Source of the DNA: Anthoceros angustus | Taxonomy: Eukaryota > Streptophyta > Anthocerotopsida > Anthocerotales > Anthocerotaceae | Assembly (NCBI GenBank): GCA_010909165.1 | Contig: MU008229.1 | Coordinates: 60,512 to 124,511, forward strand | Length of the DNA stretch: 64,000 nucleotides | Direction of reading: 5' to 3' | Position numbers and translations under genes: made by a program | Shown here: positions 33,601-45,056 of the stretch, in pieces | How the letters are laid out: the number at the start of each line of letters is the position of its first letter | Position numbering within the stretch: position 1 is the first letter of the stretch | Notes under the pieces: generated by a model | Database searches by the model: none | The model's input: only the letters and a program-made list of their open reading frames with translations | What the model was told of the DNA's origin: nothing

Positions 33601-36543
33601 CATGTGCGTGTGCAGTCAATGGTGGGGGACAAGGCTTTTGCGTTTTTGCTTATGGATAGGGAGATGTATGACAACATGTCAGATTTGAAACCAGCATCCC
33701 CAATTGTTGATCGGGGTATTGCACTCCACAAGGTGAATATGCCAGGCATTAATGTGCTTGATATCAGTGCTGAGCTGCAGTTTCTCCCCAACAGATCTGC
33801 CAGCAGCTACACTGTCACTCATCTCTGTCGCGATTGCAGATGATTCACTTTGTGACCATGGCACTTGGAGGAGAAGGATATCTCAACTTCATGGGTAATG
33901 AGGTAAGGTGTTTCAATGTGCAAGATCTGTGCTTTTTTCTTTGAGGTCTGCCTTTGAATATGTTGTTGGGTTGTGTTGCCAGTCTTATCCTGCGATCCAC
34001 CTAGCTCTTGGGCAGTCACATCTCTATCTGGATTATGCAGTTTGGCCATCCAGAGTGGATAGATTTTCCGAGAGAAGGCAACGGCTGGAGCTATGACAAG
34101 TGCCGTAGGCAGTGGAGTTTGGTTGACATTGATCACCTTCGGTACAAGGTATTACTTATGTTTTGTTTCTACTGGAGAAGCACACTGGACATCGTAGGTG
34201 GCATGGCTATCAATGCTTCTTTCTGGACGTGGATGCAGTACATGAACAATTTTGACAAAGCTATGAATGCACTCGACGAAAGATTCCATTTTCTTTCCTC
34301 TTCCAAGCAGATCGTATCGTCAGCAAATGAATGGGAGAAGGTTGTGGTGCCAACCCCTGTAGTTGTGTCAGTTGGTTGCAACGGTTAGCTGTCAAGACGC
34401 AATGAAAGAAGCTGATCCCAGTTTCATGTTCCTCATAACTTGTCTTATTATGCGATCCAGGTCATCGTTTTCGAGAGAGGAGACCTGGTGTTCGTCTTCA
34501 ATTTTCACCCAGTGAACACCTATGCTGGGTAGGTGCTTTGTCCAGCTCAATTCACCGACATCTATTCGAGGCAAGAGTGAAGAAGCTTAACATAAGTCCT
34601 GCCCTGACAGGTACAAAGTAGGTTGCGATCTGCCGGGGAAGTATCGAATAGCATTAGACAGCGATGCCAGAGAGTTTGGTGGTCACGGTCGCGTAAGTAT
34701 CATAACCTTCGTTCTGCCGTCCTCCAATACGAGGTTCAGTTCGGGTGCTAACACAGTGTCTTCTGTGAGCAGCTGGATCCGACGGTGGATCATTTCACCT
34801 CTCCTGAAGGGGAACCTGGGAAGCCAGAAACGAATTTCAACAATAGGCCAAGCTCATTTCAAGTGCTCTCTCCATCTAGAACTTGTCAGGTGTGCACACG
34901 GAGCGCAGCTCTGGACTGAAGTTCCCCAACTTCCCGCCAGCCCCAGTTCTCACGATGTTACACATTTTGGTCGGTTGTTGCAGGTATATTACAAGGTACG
35001 AGCCTCCTGCTCGCTGACTCACAGACCTGCAACTGTGAGGTGGACGGATACAAAAGTGTTCCATCCAAAACAGCAAAGTTGCTATCAGTGTACGCTAGTC
35101 TACTACTACTCCTATCCCACATGTGGTCCTACATCGGCTGTCAGAGCCGGACATTCCAATACATAGTCTAGTAGACTTGGAATGTCGAAGATGTATGACA
35201 ACATGTCAGATTTGAAACCAGCATCCCCAATTGTTGATCGGGGTATTGCACTCCACAAGGTGAATATGCCAGGCATTAATGTGCTTGATATCAGTGCTGA
35301 GCTGCAGTTTCTCCCCAACAGATCTGCCAGCAGCTACACTGTCACTCATCTCTGTCGCGATTGCAGATGATTCACTTTGTGACCATGGCACTTGGAGGAG
35401 AAGGATATCTCAACTTCATGGGTAATGAGGTAAGGTGTTTCAATGTGCAAGATCTGTGCTTTTCTTTGAGGTCTGCCTTTGAATATGTTGTTGGGTTGTG
35501 TTGCCAGTCTTATCCTCGATCCACCTAGCTCTTGGGCAGTCACATCTCTATCTGGATTATGCAGTTTGGCCATCCAGAGTGGATAGATTTTCGAGAGAAG
35601 GCAACGGCTGGAGCTATGACAAGTGCCGTAGGCAGTGGAGTTTGGTTGACATTGATCACCTTCGGTACAAGGTATTACTTATGTTTTGTTTCTACTGGAG
35701 AAGCACACTGGACATCGTAGGTGGCATGGCTATCAATGCTTCTTTCTGGACGTGGATGCAGTACATGAACAATTTTGACAAAGCTATGAATGCACTCGAC
35801 GAAAGATTCCATTTTCTTTCCTCTTCCAAGCAGATCGTATCGTCAGCAAATGAATGGGAGAAGGTTGTGGTGCCAACCCCTGTAGTTGTGTCAGTTGGTT
35901 GCAACGGTTAGCTGTCAAGACGCAATGAAAGAAGCTGATCCCAGTTTCATGTTCCTCATAACTTGTCTTATTATGCGATCCAGGTCATCGTTTTCGAGAG
36001 AGGAGACCTGGTGTTCGTCTTCAATTTTCACCCAGTGAACACCTATGCTGGGTAGGTGCTTTGTCCAGCTCAATTCACCGACATCTATTCGAGGCAAGAG
36101 TGAAGAAGCTTAACATAAGTCCTGCCCTGACAGGTACAAAGTAGGTTGCGATCTGCCGGGGAAGTATCGAATAGCATTAGACAGCGATGCCAGAGAGTTT
36201 GGTGGTCACGGTCGCGTAAGTATCATAACCTTCGTTCTGCCGTCCTCCAATACGAGGTTCAGTTCGGGTGCTAACACAGTGTCTTCTGTGAGCAGCTGGA
36301 TCCGACGGTGGATCATTTCACCTCTCCTGAAGGGGAACCTGGGAAGCCGGAAACGAATTTCAACAATAGGCCAAGCTCATTTCAAGTGCTCTCTCCATCT
36401 AGAACTTGTCAGGTGTGCACACGGAGCGCAGCTCTGGACTGAAGTTCCCCAACTTCCCCGCCAGCCCCAGTTCTCACGATGTTACACATTTTGGTCGGTT
36501 GTTGCAGGTATATTACAAGGTACCCGAGCCTCCTGCTCGCTGA
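30692..36543 (+). CDS. SBE1: Starch branching enzyme, class I (copy A)
   Basis: 1,4-alpha-glucan branching enzyme of the SBEI class, making alpha-1,6 branches in plastid starch. Exons with matching phases: 30,692-30,856 (Pro/Ala/Ser-rich transit-peptide-like start [15 protein letters not shown]), 31,621-31,858, 31,982-32,051, 32,204-32,473, 32,628-33,534, 33,616-33,732, 33,840-33,902, 34,041-34,148, 34,239-34,340, 34,461-34,528, 34,611-34,692, 34,773-34,889, then a last exon ending at 34,984 onward or, in the tandem copy, 36,508-36,543. All four GH13 regions are present: [22 protein letters not shown] (nucleophile Asp), EDVSGMP (acid/base Glu) and [26 protein letters not shown] is typical of class I. 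The predicted length of about 780 residues is close to the family. The 3' half, from mid-exon 6, is tandemly duplicated. The last exon is out of frame in the first tandem copy (gtacgag against gtacccgag) but correct in the second. Confidence 0.9.
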
Positions 36544-36715
36544 CTCACAGACCTGCAACTGTGAGGTGGACGGATACAAAAAGTGTTCCATCCAAAACAG
36601 CAAAGTTGCTATCAGTGTACGCTAGTCTACTACTACTCCTATCCCACATGTGGTCCTACATCGGCTGTCAGAGCCGGACATTCCATATACATAGTCTAGT
36701 AGACTTGGAATGTCG
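33664..36715 (+). repeat. About 1.53-kb tandem duplication of the 3' half of the branching enzyme gene
   Basis: Bases 33,664-35,190 recur at 35,191-36,715, covering part of exon 6, all later exons and introns and the 3' flank. The join at 35,190 (gtcgaag|atgtatgacaac) replaces the normal continuation gtcgaagtatgtatgtac, so the two partners share atgtatg. It lies at the foot of a hairpin (ggacattcc ... ggaatgtc). Copy B at 56,59x-58,12x has this interval only once. Confidence 0.85.
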
Positions 36716-37008
36716 AAGTATGTATGTACATGACCCGGAATTCAAATATCCGGTGTAAACTACTTGACGGCTGTGAAAACTCGTTCACCTATGTGAAATG
36801 ATTACGGAGGAGACTGTTGCGATTCTAGTCGCCACAATTGAGAGAGGTTGGTTGCTGGGCTGTAGTTTGGGAGCAGGCTCTTGGAATTGGGGCCGCCTCT
36901 TGCATGGCTGCATGTTGTGCAGCAGAAATCCCTGCGGTAGGGGGATGGCTGCGCCCCTCTCATCAGTTAGGGACCCTCTTTCCGTTGCTTAGCTCTGTCA
37001 GAGGAAGC
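36544..37008. other. Branching enzyme 3' flank and RecA upstream region
   Basis: Contains the hairpin gacattcc...ggaatgtc (about 36,679-36,714) in the 3' flank of the branching enzyme gene, then G+C-richer DNA leading to the RecA start codon. No separate gene is recognised. Confidence 0.5.
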
Positions 37009-39295
37009 ATGCTTCGAGGAGCTCATTCCCGCAATCTGAGGCTGGTCACGGCCCGCCTGGTGGACTCTCCCCATCCAGCTGCCGCGCTGCACGCGCTCCG
37101 TCTACACTCTTCCCTTCTCCATCCTCCTGAAACGCAGAGCCTTGTGAGAGATTTTGGGGGCTGGGATTCTGGATTCTCGCCACGTCATCATTGCCTGGTC
37201 TGCGTCTGCCCCAGAGTGGGTTCCTCGTTCTCTTCTCAGCTTTGTGGGGGTCGGCTATTTGAGCTTCTTGGTTGGGGGTGTGGGCAGGAGGGCAGAGACC
37301 TCAGCAATTCATCATGGCACAGGAGCTTTACCACCCAAGTTCGGAAAGGTTAGCCTCCTTGTAAGCACATGATGGCGTGCTCAGTTTCTGGAGCAATTTC
37401 GTTCTAGTCGGCCCTGAAATCTGCGAGAAAGGTTTCACTTTTAAACTTGTGAAATGTGAGTGTTCCTGTAGTGTCATACACTGTTCTGCATGTGCAGGGT
37501 GAGCTCTTTGTAGGTGTTTGCATTTCATTCTTTTAAGGTCTGCTTCTCTTTGATTGGCTACTCATCCAGTGCCGGACTGTCTGGTTCCCTGGTATCGTCA
37601 GGAGGCAAGCGGAGCCCGAAGCAGATGGATGTTGCAGGTCAGTCGGATGGAGCTTCTGTGAGAGAGGCCGCACTGCAGGCAGCTATCTCGAAAATAGAGC
37701 ACGAGTATGGAAAGGAAACAGTCATGTGGATGGGGAGGAACCCCCGCCAGGATATCGCAGTTATCTCGACAGGATCGCTATCACTTGATATAGCTTTGGG
37801 AATCGGTGGCTTGCCAAGGGTACGCTGTGGGCTTTGTGCTTGGGGAGTGTGATGGAAGTTGAGGGTGGTTGTTGACGTGATGTCGCATGTACTGCGTGGT
37901 TCTGCCGGGTCTTCGGAAAGGGCCCCATTTTCTTTTAAGGTTGAGTTCAGCTAACTGGGCTTCCACTACCAGGGCCGTGTTATAGAAATCTACGGACCTG
38001 AGGCGTCCGGAAAAACTACGCTGGCACTCCATGTCGTCGCAGAGGCTCAAAAACTAGGAGGTACTGTTCAGAGGCTGATATAATGTGAATGTGCGATGTG
38101 TTTTTGCAGGTGGGCCAAACATTGCTGAATCACAGTTCTCCGTGCTGTGCAGGTAAATGTCTCTTCGTCGATGCAGAGCATGCCCTTGACCGATCCTTTG
38201 CAGAGAAGATTGGTGTTGATGTGAACGACCTGTTGCTATCACAGCCTGACGATGGGGAGCAAGCGCTTAATATCACTGACGTTATGATCAGAAGTGGCAG
38301 CATTGATGTTGTTGTCGTCGACAGTGTGAGTGCTGTTTCTGCTTTGATCGCTTTTCTACATTGCAAGTTTTTTTTTGCTGTGAGAAGATGGGCTTGCAGT
38401 TCAGGTTACTCACATGTCCATTATCATCTTGTACGTGCCAGGTGGCAGCTTTGGTACCCAAAGCAGAATTGGAAGGAGACATGGGTGATTCGCATATGGC
38501 CCTGCAGGCTCGCCTCATGAGCCAGGCCCTAAGGAAGCTTACGCATTCTCTTTCACGCGCCCAAACGACCCTCATCTTTATCAACCAGGTCTGTCCGTAT
38601 CTAAGGAATCCCTCTCCATGTTTGCCAGGTCCTGGTGGTTGTTGGTGATGTTTACTGTGATGGTGGAACAGATTAGATCAAAACTAGGAACTTTTGGAGG
38701 ATTCGGGGGTCCCTTAGAGGTGACCTCTGGAGGCAACACTTGAAGTTTTATGCCTCTGTCCGGCTTAACATCCGCAGAACAAATATGCTGAAGACAGGAA
38801 ACGAGGTGTGCTCACCGGCCAAAATTTGGGCAGTGTGCATTTTAGTATGAGTTTTGTGTACAGTTCATTGATTTCTCTTGCCTGAGTTCATTCACAATGG
38901 TGTCTTGAGAATGGGTTTCTTGGCAGGTAATAGGAAACCAAGTGGTGGTGAAAGTGGCAAAGAACAAACTAGCGCCTCCCTTTAGGACCGCAGAATTTGA
39001 GATAGAATTCGGCAGAGGCATCTCTCGAGAAGGCGAGGTTTTGGAGTTGGGCGTAAAGCATGGCTTGCTCTCCAAATCTGGGTCCTGGTTTGCCTACAAC
39101 AAAGAGAATTTCGCCAATGGAAGAGATCAGGGCAAGCTGTACCTCCGCGACAACCCTGACTTTTGTGACAAGTTAATTGCACTTATCAAGGAAGCCAGTC
39201 TGGATGGGAGGGGCTCTACATCGGACGCAGATACAGTTGAGGACATGGATGAAGAAGACGTTGATCCTCAGGACTTGGATGCTAAGGAGGCGTGA
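37009..39295 (+). CDS. RECA: Organelle-targeted RecA recombinase (copy A)
   Basis: Bacterial-type RecA, the DNA-dependent ATPase for strand exchange in plant mitochondria or plastids. Exons with consistent phases: 37,009-37,143, 37,305-37,348, 37,570-37,819, 37,973-38,060, 38,153-38,325, 38,442-38,588, 38,672-38,805, 38,927-39,295. The first exon ([18 protein letters not shown]) is Arg/Ser/Leu-rich and lacks acids at the start, like a mitochondrial presequence. The core starts [17 protein letters not shown]. Walker A is GPEASGKTT, Walker B is VVVVDS|VAALVPK, and [18 protein letters not shown] with IFINQ, FGGFGG and GGN follow. The plant mitochondrial RecA group is the closest remembered match. 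In exon 7 one base is missing near 38,738 (aacacttgaag; copy B has aacgccttgaag), so as written this copy is shifted there. The tail is acidic ([11 protein letters not shown]). Confidence 0.88.
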
Positions 39296-39648
39296 GGAAA
39301 GTTTGAAATTGCGTTTCTAGCATTCTTTCCTCGAGGTTATCCTTAGCAGTCGCAGGTTCAGAGCAAGACCTGAGTTGTTGCGAAGTCAGGATCTTCCTTT
39401 TAGCACGGCGGAGGTTTTTGCTGCTGAAAAGATGTTTATCCGGAGCCTCGTAATTATGCTTTTTGTGAAGCTAGTGCACTGTTACAGCCACAACCCTAAG
39501 TACCTGCCATAGCCTTGGAGAGAATCTCGCGCACTTTGTACTGTGCTTGCTGTGACTTGCTTCCGGCGCATGGCGGCATTTTTTTCACGATTGCGTAGCT
39601 TTACGTCGTATGGCAATTGTCGAAACCATCTTTTGAAGTGGAGCTGGT
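39296..39648. other. RecA 3' flank and coiled-coil gene 5' flank
   Basis: No separate gene. The spacer is repeated almost unchanged in copy B (60,687-61,033), where homopolymers are again shorter by one base at several places. Confidence 0.5.
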
Positions 39649-40359
39649 ATGGAAGGTTACTCTAGCTTGCTGGCACAGTTGTCTCAATTTAAACGAGAGC
39701 TTGACAGGATTAATGGCGAGCTGGAGGAGGAGATAAGAAGGACTGGAACACTCGACTCAGAGCACCGTCACCTACGTGAATTTGAGACGGAAGCAACAGC
39801 AGACCGCGCGGATTTGATCTACACTCTCGTCCGCAGAGAGGGACCATCTAACGATCTGTCAGCGAGGCTGCAAGCCCTGAAGGATCAAATCCAGCTTGCT
39901 GCAGCCAGAGTCAGTGCCAAAGAGAGTAGGAAAGGTGACTTTCGTTCCAAGATTGACCAGGACCGAGATGCATTCGTGGCAGGCTGCAAGAGCTTTAACC
40001 GTGTCCACGAAAGCCTGGGACAAATGTCAATGCTGCCGCTGAAGCAGAATCTACTGGACCACATCTCCAAACTAAAGGAAGCTCTAACCGACGAGGGGCT
40101 TTCGCAACCCCAGACTAGCAACCTCGAGGTTGCACCAGGGCTGCAAGATGAAGGCCACAGAGCCTCGAAGTATCAAGCTGACGAGCAACAGCATGAGGAG
40201 ATCCAGACACTGCGCAGAGAACTTCTAATATGTTCGGAGGTCCAGGAAGAGCTGCAGAATTGCACCCAAGGCATGCGATTGGAGTTATCCGTCTTAGTGC
40301 GCGAATCTTGGAGCCTAGTGCCTTTGGTAGAGTATCACACTGAGACGCATTTCCTGTGA
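39649..40359 (+). CDS. Coiled-coil protein of unknown function (copy A)
   Basis: A single open frame of 236 codons starting MEGYSSLLAQLSQFKRELDR. Residues about 10-110 are rich in Glu, Arg, Leu and Gln with heptad spacing (LDRINGELEEEIRRTG, LQALKDQIQLAAARVSAKES), and a second helix-rich part lies near 165-215 (EEIQTLRRELLICSEVQEEL). No signal peptide or membrane segment. The last residues (WSLVPLVEYHTETHFL) lose this character. A splice from gt at 40,357 to an acceptor cttccag at about 40,430 would continue the frame as LVLLQLEDAIQTLRQGKRV and stop, which fits a coiled coil better. I do not recognise a family. It is the only gene identical in product in both duplicate blocks. Confidence 0.7.
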   Translation: MEGYSSLLAQLSQFKRELDRINGELEEEIRRTGTLDSEHRHLREFETEATADRADLIYTLVRREGPSNDLSARLQALKDQIQLAAARVSAKESRKGDFRSKIDQDRDAFVAGCKSFNRVHESLGQMSMLPLKQNLLDHISKLKEALTDEGLSQPQTSNLEVAPGLQDEGHRASKYQADEQQHEEIQTLRRELLICSEVQEELQNCTQGMRLELSVLVRESWSLVPLVEYHTETHFL

Positions 40360-40757
40360 TTTATGTCTTGGAATGGGCCTTGGAGGAAACATCTCCACCT
40401 TTAGCTCCCTCGCTTAAACTTGCACTTCCAGAGTGCTTCTTCAATTAGAAGACGCGATTCAGACACTTCGACAGGGAAAACGTGTCTAGGTACTAGGTGG
40501 CAGCAGATTCGGTCCGTAGTGTCAGTTCCTCCGAGTATCTTGACCTTGTGTGCTGTTTACACTTGCGATTGGTATTATCACGGGTTAAAGGCCAGTTGAT
40601 ATAGGTATGTAGGCTGTGAAGGAATTCAAGGCAAGACGTTTATTTCCTTCTGAAGGTTATAACATAAATATGTAGGTATGTACTTCACTCTAATCAAATT
40701 CACGTCCAAGGGTCCATTGGTGTAGGTAAGGCAATAAGGTTTGGTAGTGACGCGTAG
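40360..40757. other. Spacer before the POLE3-like gene
   Basis: It may include a last exon of the coiled-coil gene (about 40,431-40,488). The rest holds the repeated words aggtatgtag and ataaatatgtaggtatgtac around 40,600-40,685 and the upstream region of the next gene. Copy B 61,745-62,141 matches. Confidence 0.45.
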
Positions 40758-41507
40758 GATGGCAGCTCAGGGGAGACGGAGGACCTTCCCCGAGCGAATG
40801 TGAAGAGAGTAGTGAAATCTAAGCTATCAGGTTTGTCCAGTGCTCACTACGACGATGATCGAAGGTATAAGGAGGTGGTGGTGAACAAGGAGGCTCTCAT
40901 CGCTTTTGCTGAGAGTGCGAAGATCTTCATCCACTACATCTCTGCTACGTGGGTCACTATGGAGGCTTTGTGTTGGGGTTTCACTTGTTTGTGCAAGGGG
41001 CATCCGGCGTGGTGGGAAAAGATACGTGAGTGAGTCGTGCGTGCTTGGGGATGTGTCCAACGTTGCCTTTGCTGGTGCTTGGAGCAGGGCCAACGACATC
41101 TGTCGAGAGTCTAAGCGCCTGACGATCAACGCGGAGGATGTTTTGAAAGCTGTTGAAGAGATCGACTTTTCTGAATTCTCGGAGCCCCTGCGAGCTACGC
41201 TGAAAGGTAATGGTCTCAACGCTCTCATCTTGTTCGTGTTTCCCTGTTCTCCACCTCGCATCTGCTTGGCATCAGTGGCTTGGTCGATTAGGTTGCGGTC
41301 TTTTACTTGCTGGCTGCCTCTTCCAGGTTATCGACAAGAAAATGAATCAAAGAAGTCCGAGACTAAGAAAAAGGCTCCATCTACAGGGAAGAAGAGGAAA
41401 GTGACTCCTGTGGAGAAGGGCAAGCAGGCGGTGGATGTGCATCTTGACAGCCCGGACAAGGGTGTAGAGGAGGTCAGACTGATGACGAAGAGATGAGTCC
41501 GTCATGA
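40758..41507 (+). CDS. Histone-fold protein, DNA polymerase epsilon subunit 3 / DPB4-like (copy A)
   Basis: Exons: about 40,758-40,948, 41,088-41,206, 41,327-41,507. The joined product has LPRANVKRVVKSKL, then KEALIAFAESAKIFIHYISA and TANDICRESKRLTINAEDVL with KAVEEIDFSEF. This is the H2B/NF-YB-type histone fold of POLE3 (yeast Dpb4, plant DPB4), a small subunit of replicative polymerase epsilon also found in chromatin remodellers. A lysine-rich tail follows (SKKSETKKKAPSTGKKRKV). No ATG is in frame with the histone fold nearby; an AG at 40,756-40,757 could be an acceptor from an unseen short first exon, while the ATG at 40,759 is in another frame. One base is missing near 41,470, so the tail ends early here; copy B continues to EEMSPS and stop. 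Other NF-YB-like proteins are the alternative. Confidence 0.8.
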
Positions 41508-41768
41508 AGGTAGAAATACTGAATGGTATCAGCTATAGGAATTTAATCGAGAGTGCGACTGGGAGTTTTCCGTCAGAGTCGCCTACGCACCAGGGCTAGC
41601 CCCGGGTCTCGCTGACGTGAAATATAAGCTCTACAGGTTTTCAGTTTCAGCGTTTCCGGCATAATTGCTTTTTCGACTATAGTGGGATTTTCTTTTTCTT
41701 TTCGACCTTCACAAATGTACATAGTCTTTCCAACAAAGTTCCTGTACAACAGGGCGTCTCTTCAAAAT

Positions 41769-44700
41769 CTACGGCGAGTCCTCCTCGTCGAAATCAAAGA
41801 CCGAAATATCTGCGACACAACGAGTATTAGGTCAGCTGTTGGAGGTGCAAAGAACTGGTGATCTCGGGATATCAGTACCACCAACTCCGTTTTGACAACA
41901 TGCAGCTCCCATCTGCTCCGTAATCGAGAAAGGCTACCCAATACTTACCATGCATTCCGTCATTCATGACCCGAGGCAACGAGCATGAGAACCTGGGTTG
42001 GACAACCTTTAGCAGTTTCGGGGATATTACCCTTTGCTTTTTCCCGGCAACCACATTGGAAGTCTCCTCAGGAGTACCCACTGGCCTGTCAGGACTGCAC
42101 AAATCTACTCTAGGCCGCTTGCGGCGAATCTGTACATATGTTTCTTGAGTCCGATAGCCCCGTAACTCTTGCCGCCTGATCCTGTTTCTGACTGGCCGGG
42201 TCTTTAACTTTATCATAATCCATCCTTTCTCATCAAGGATCTGACAAACCTTTTGAAACACTACAGGGAATGGATCTAGGTACCTGAGGTATCAACACAC
42301 TAAATTAGTCTGATGCTGCAATCCAACTTAGAGGCAACAAGGATACATTTTAGTACAGAACAAGACCTACCTCTCGAAAAAAGTTTGCAGGTACGATTTC
42401 TGAGCCTTGGGTACTCCCCTACGGGAGCTCAAAAATAACCTCTCCATGAGACGGGAAATTTCAACCCCCAAATCCTGAATTTCTTGGTCACTAAAGAGGC
42501 CTTGAGAAACTACAGAGTGCAGCTGCCTCTTTATCTCCAACTCATGCCTGAACCAATGGATTGAAGTCAAAGGATCAATATGTCGTCCAAGCATCAAAAT
42601 GTCCTCCGACAATCAAAACTTAATTGAGGCAACTCTCTCGTTTTGCCACACCAGGGCCACCGTTACGCCTCACTCCTATCTGAATGTTCGACCACAAAAG
42701 CAGAAAATGAAGACCTGCTAAGATTTTCGTCTGGTTTATACTCGGAATGGCACTCCCTGCGTTGAGAAGCCCTCCTAGAAGCTGCAGCTGCAACAGTTAG
42801 ACTGTTGAGGCCCAAGGTCTATTAAAAGTTGACTGCCTTCGCACCCCCGATTAGAAAGTTAACACTGGTAATCTGCAAAAGTACTTCCAAGTTCTATTAC
42901 ATATTGGCTTCACACCCGAGTTAGAAAGTTCAATACTACTCACAAACAACGTCCACACTGGTTGTAGGACAGTCTTGCTGTTGCTTGTCCAGATCAGGTT
43001 CCTGAGTGCCAGGTACCACAATATCAGCTTCCAAGTGCCATTCGCTGTCTTCTGGATGTGCTTGCTGAGGTGTCCCACTTTCAATTGACTTCGCGTGATC
43101 ACCAGGGTTCAAGTAAGCATCACGGGGAGATCTAAGTCCTTCTGAACTCAATCCAATCGAGTGACTTCCACCCTGCCAGGGAGCATGGTTTTTTGAGAGT
43201 AGTTCCACACTCTCATGCTCCAAACTTGCTAGCAGGTCCTGGGCATCCCGTGCAGTCGTTTCAACAGATCGCGAGATATTCAGCTGTGGTATACCTTGAG
43301 CATATGATAGATTCTTTTCAGCTTTCTCTGAGTTCACAGACTCCAGTGCGAAGTCGCTTGTTTCTGATCCTGCCCCAAATGCAAGAGCAGCCAGCACCCC
43401 ATCCAGGACCTGGGAGCTCAATTCCAAAGACTGTGCATCTTCCAGATCACCCTTGCCATCCTGCATATCGCTGTTCAGCACGTCATCCAATGGCACATCC
43501 ACGTGTTTGAAACCATTTTCAAGAGGACTTGTCGTCATGTTGACCAGCTTCACCTCTGTAGTTGACCGGTTGTCTGGCTTCATGTCTCGGCCGACCTGAA
43601 TGCCGAGGCAGGACGTCAATCGTTTCAAGTTAGGTGAATTCGAAATGGTGGCCAGCAGGGCACCTTGATCACTTGTAATGATCGACAAAGTCGCACAGTG
43701 AACTGTTAATGGCTCCATCAGTGCCGCATATGTGGATCCATACTGCGAAAACTGCACCACAGCAGCGGCACGCGTGCGAGCCAAGTGCAGGAGAAACAAC
43801 TGCCAAGATGGCTTGCTAGCTTCAAACTCACAGCGATCTTGTTGCAGCAGCTGGAAAAATGGAATTTCGGGCAATTCACAGTCTTCTTCAACCTTGACAG
43901 CTTCAGTTTTGGAGCATGCCCACATCAAAAAGGTGTCGCAGTCCCGAAGCCAGTTAACCAGAGCTTCATGCTTCGGCAGCAATTTAGTTACCAAAACTGT
44001 AGATGCCCCTTCCCCGGGTATTCTCTTAGGGGCATCATGAAATGAACAACACTTTTTGCTGCTCACTCCCGTAGATCCAGGCTGTAAAAATGTCAGATCA
44101 TAGAGCTCGACATGACTCACAGCCTGAGCCTCTGCTTTACCACAACTGTCAACCTCAACCAGGATATCCGCTGATGTATACGCCTCTCTGCAGGGAAGTC
44201 GGAGGGCAGGGAATGCTACACATGGCCACAAGAGGCAGAAAGGAAGTGCGGTAGACCCAGCTGTGAGGAGCTCTAGATCCCAAAAACTCCACTTCAGCTT
44301 CGCAAACCTGGTTCGCAAGCTAAGTTGCAGAGGGGAGTGTTCCAAAATCCTGGACCTGTCCACATCCCTAGTTGCTGGAGCATCGCTGCAGTCATCATCA
44401 TAAGGTTCCGGCACATGGATCCAGCAAAGATGTATCCCCTGCTTTAGCAGAGTGCTGGAAACCGCCTTGAGTTTTGGTACAAGAAATGTTGCCACAGACA
44501 ACTCTTGGCATCCAGCGTGCAATCGAAGCCACGGCGTGAAGAGAACGAGTAAATTAGGTTGCGTCTCCCACGTTTTCTGTTCCAAACCTTCAACACTAGC
44601 CTTCACATGCCATGGAAGCTCGCTGATAATGCACACAAGAGCTTCCCGGAGCGCATCCGAAGTCGAATCCGGCACATCATGCTCCCCTGACATAACCCCG

Positions 44701-45056
44701 GATTCCTCCATCCTGTCCTCCATGTTAACCTCAGACTCCTCCATTCTGTCCTCCAGATCCTCCTCCAGTTCATCCAGCGCAAAGGCAAAAGGATCGTATA
44801 ATTGGTCAGGAGTGGAAAACGCCGCATACGCACCTGGACTTCCACAAGCTCTTTCCGCCTTCAGCTTGGACTCCTTGGGAGACAAGCTGGAATCAAAAAA
44901 ATAGAAAGCACAAGTCGGAGCATCCGCCGCGTACTTCTTGCAGAGCTGCAAAATTTTGTGCATACAGGTGTGGATATTCGTTGTTTGCCCCGGGGCCAGC
45001 CCGTTCATATCCACTGCTGCAACCACGTTGCGGACATGGTGCATCGCCCTTGCCAT
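41769..45056 (-). CDS. Treslin/TICRR-like DNA replication initiation protein
   Basis: Treslin (TICRR, functional counterpart of yeast Sld3) helps load CDC45 at origins under CDK control. A long first exon runs from the ATG at 45,056 to 42,944 with a GTGAGT donor. The start has VRNVVAAVDMNGL and CAFYFFDSSLSP, matching the von Willebrand-like start of Treslin (V-x-L-L-D and F-K-F-F-D-S). LLVLFTPWLRLHAGCQELSV and GIHLCWIHVPEP follow in the family order. Later exons: possibly one within 42,670-42,795, then about 42,371-42,605 (HWFRHELEIKRQLH, QDLGVEISRLMERLF, QKSYLQTFFER), 41,949-42,283 (YLDPFPVVFQKVCQILDEKG, then a basic region with KRPRVDLCSPDRP) and 41,769-41,809 (DISVFDFDEEDSP, stop). The middle part resembles the Treslin mid-domain with its R-x-x-x-I-x-x-x-L and Y-I-D-S-I-P-like blocks. 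S/T-P sites for CDK are present. Two splice joins near 42,610-42,940 remain unresolved. Confidence 0.6.

Noticed and set aside
37009-39295. RecA as bacterial contamination
   Set aside because: The gene has seven introns with consistent splice phases and an organelle-type leader, so it is a plant nuclear gene.
42936-42943. TAG at 42,936 as the true end of the Treslin-like protein
   Set aside because: A GTGAGT donor overlaps it, and downstream minus-strand exons continue the family's domain order.
43193-44904. Plus-strand frames opposite the Treslin-like gene
   Set aside because: Antisense shadows of a long coding exon with no resemblance to known proteins.
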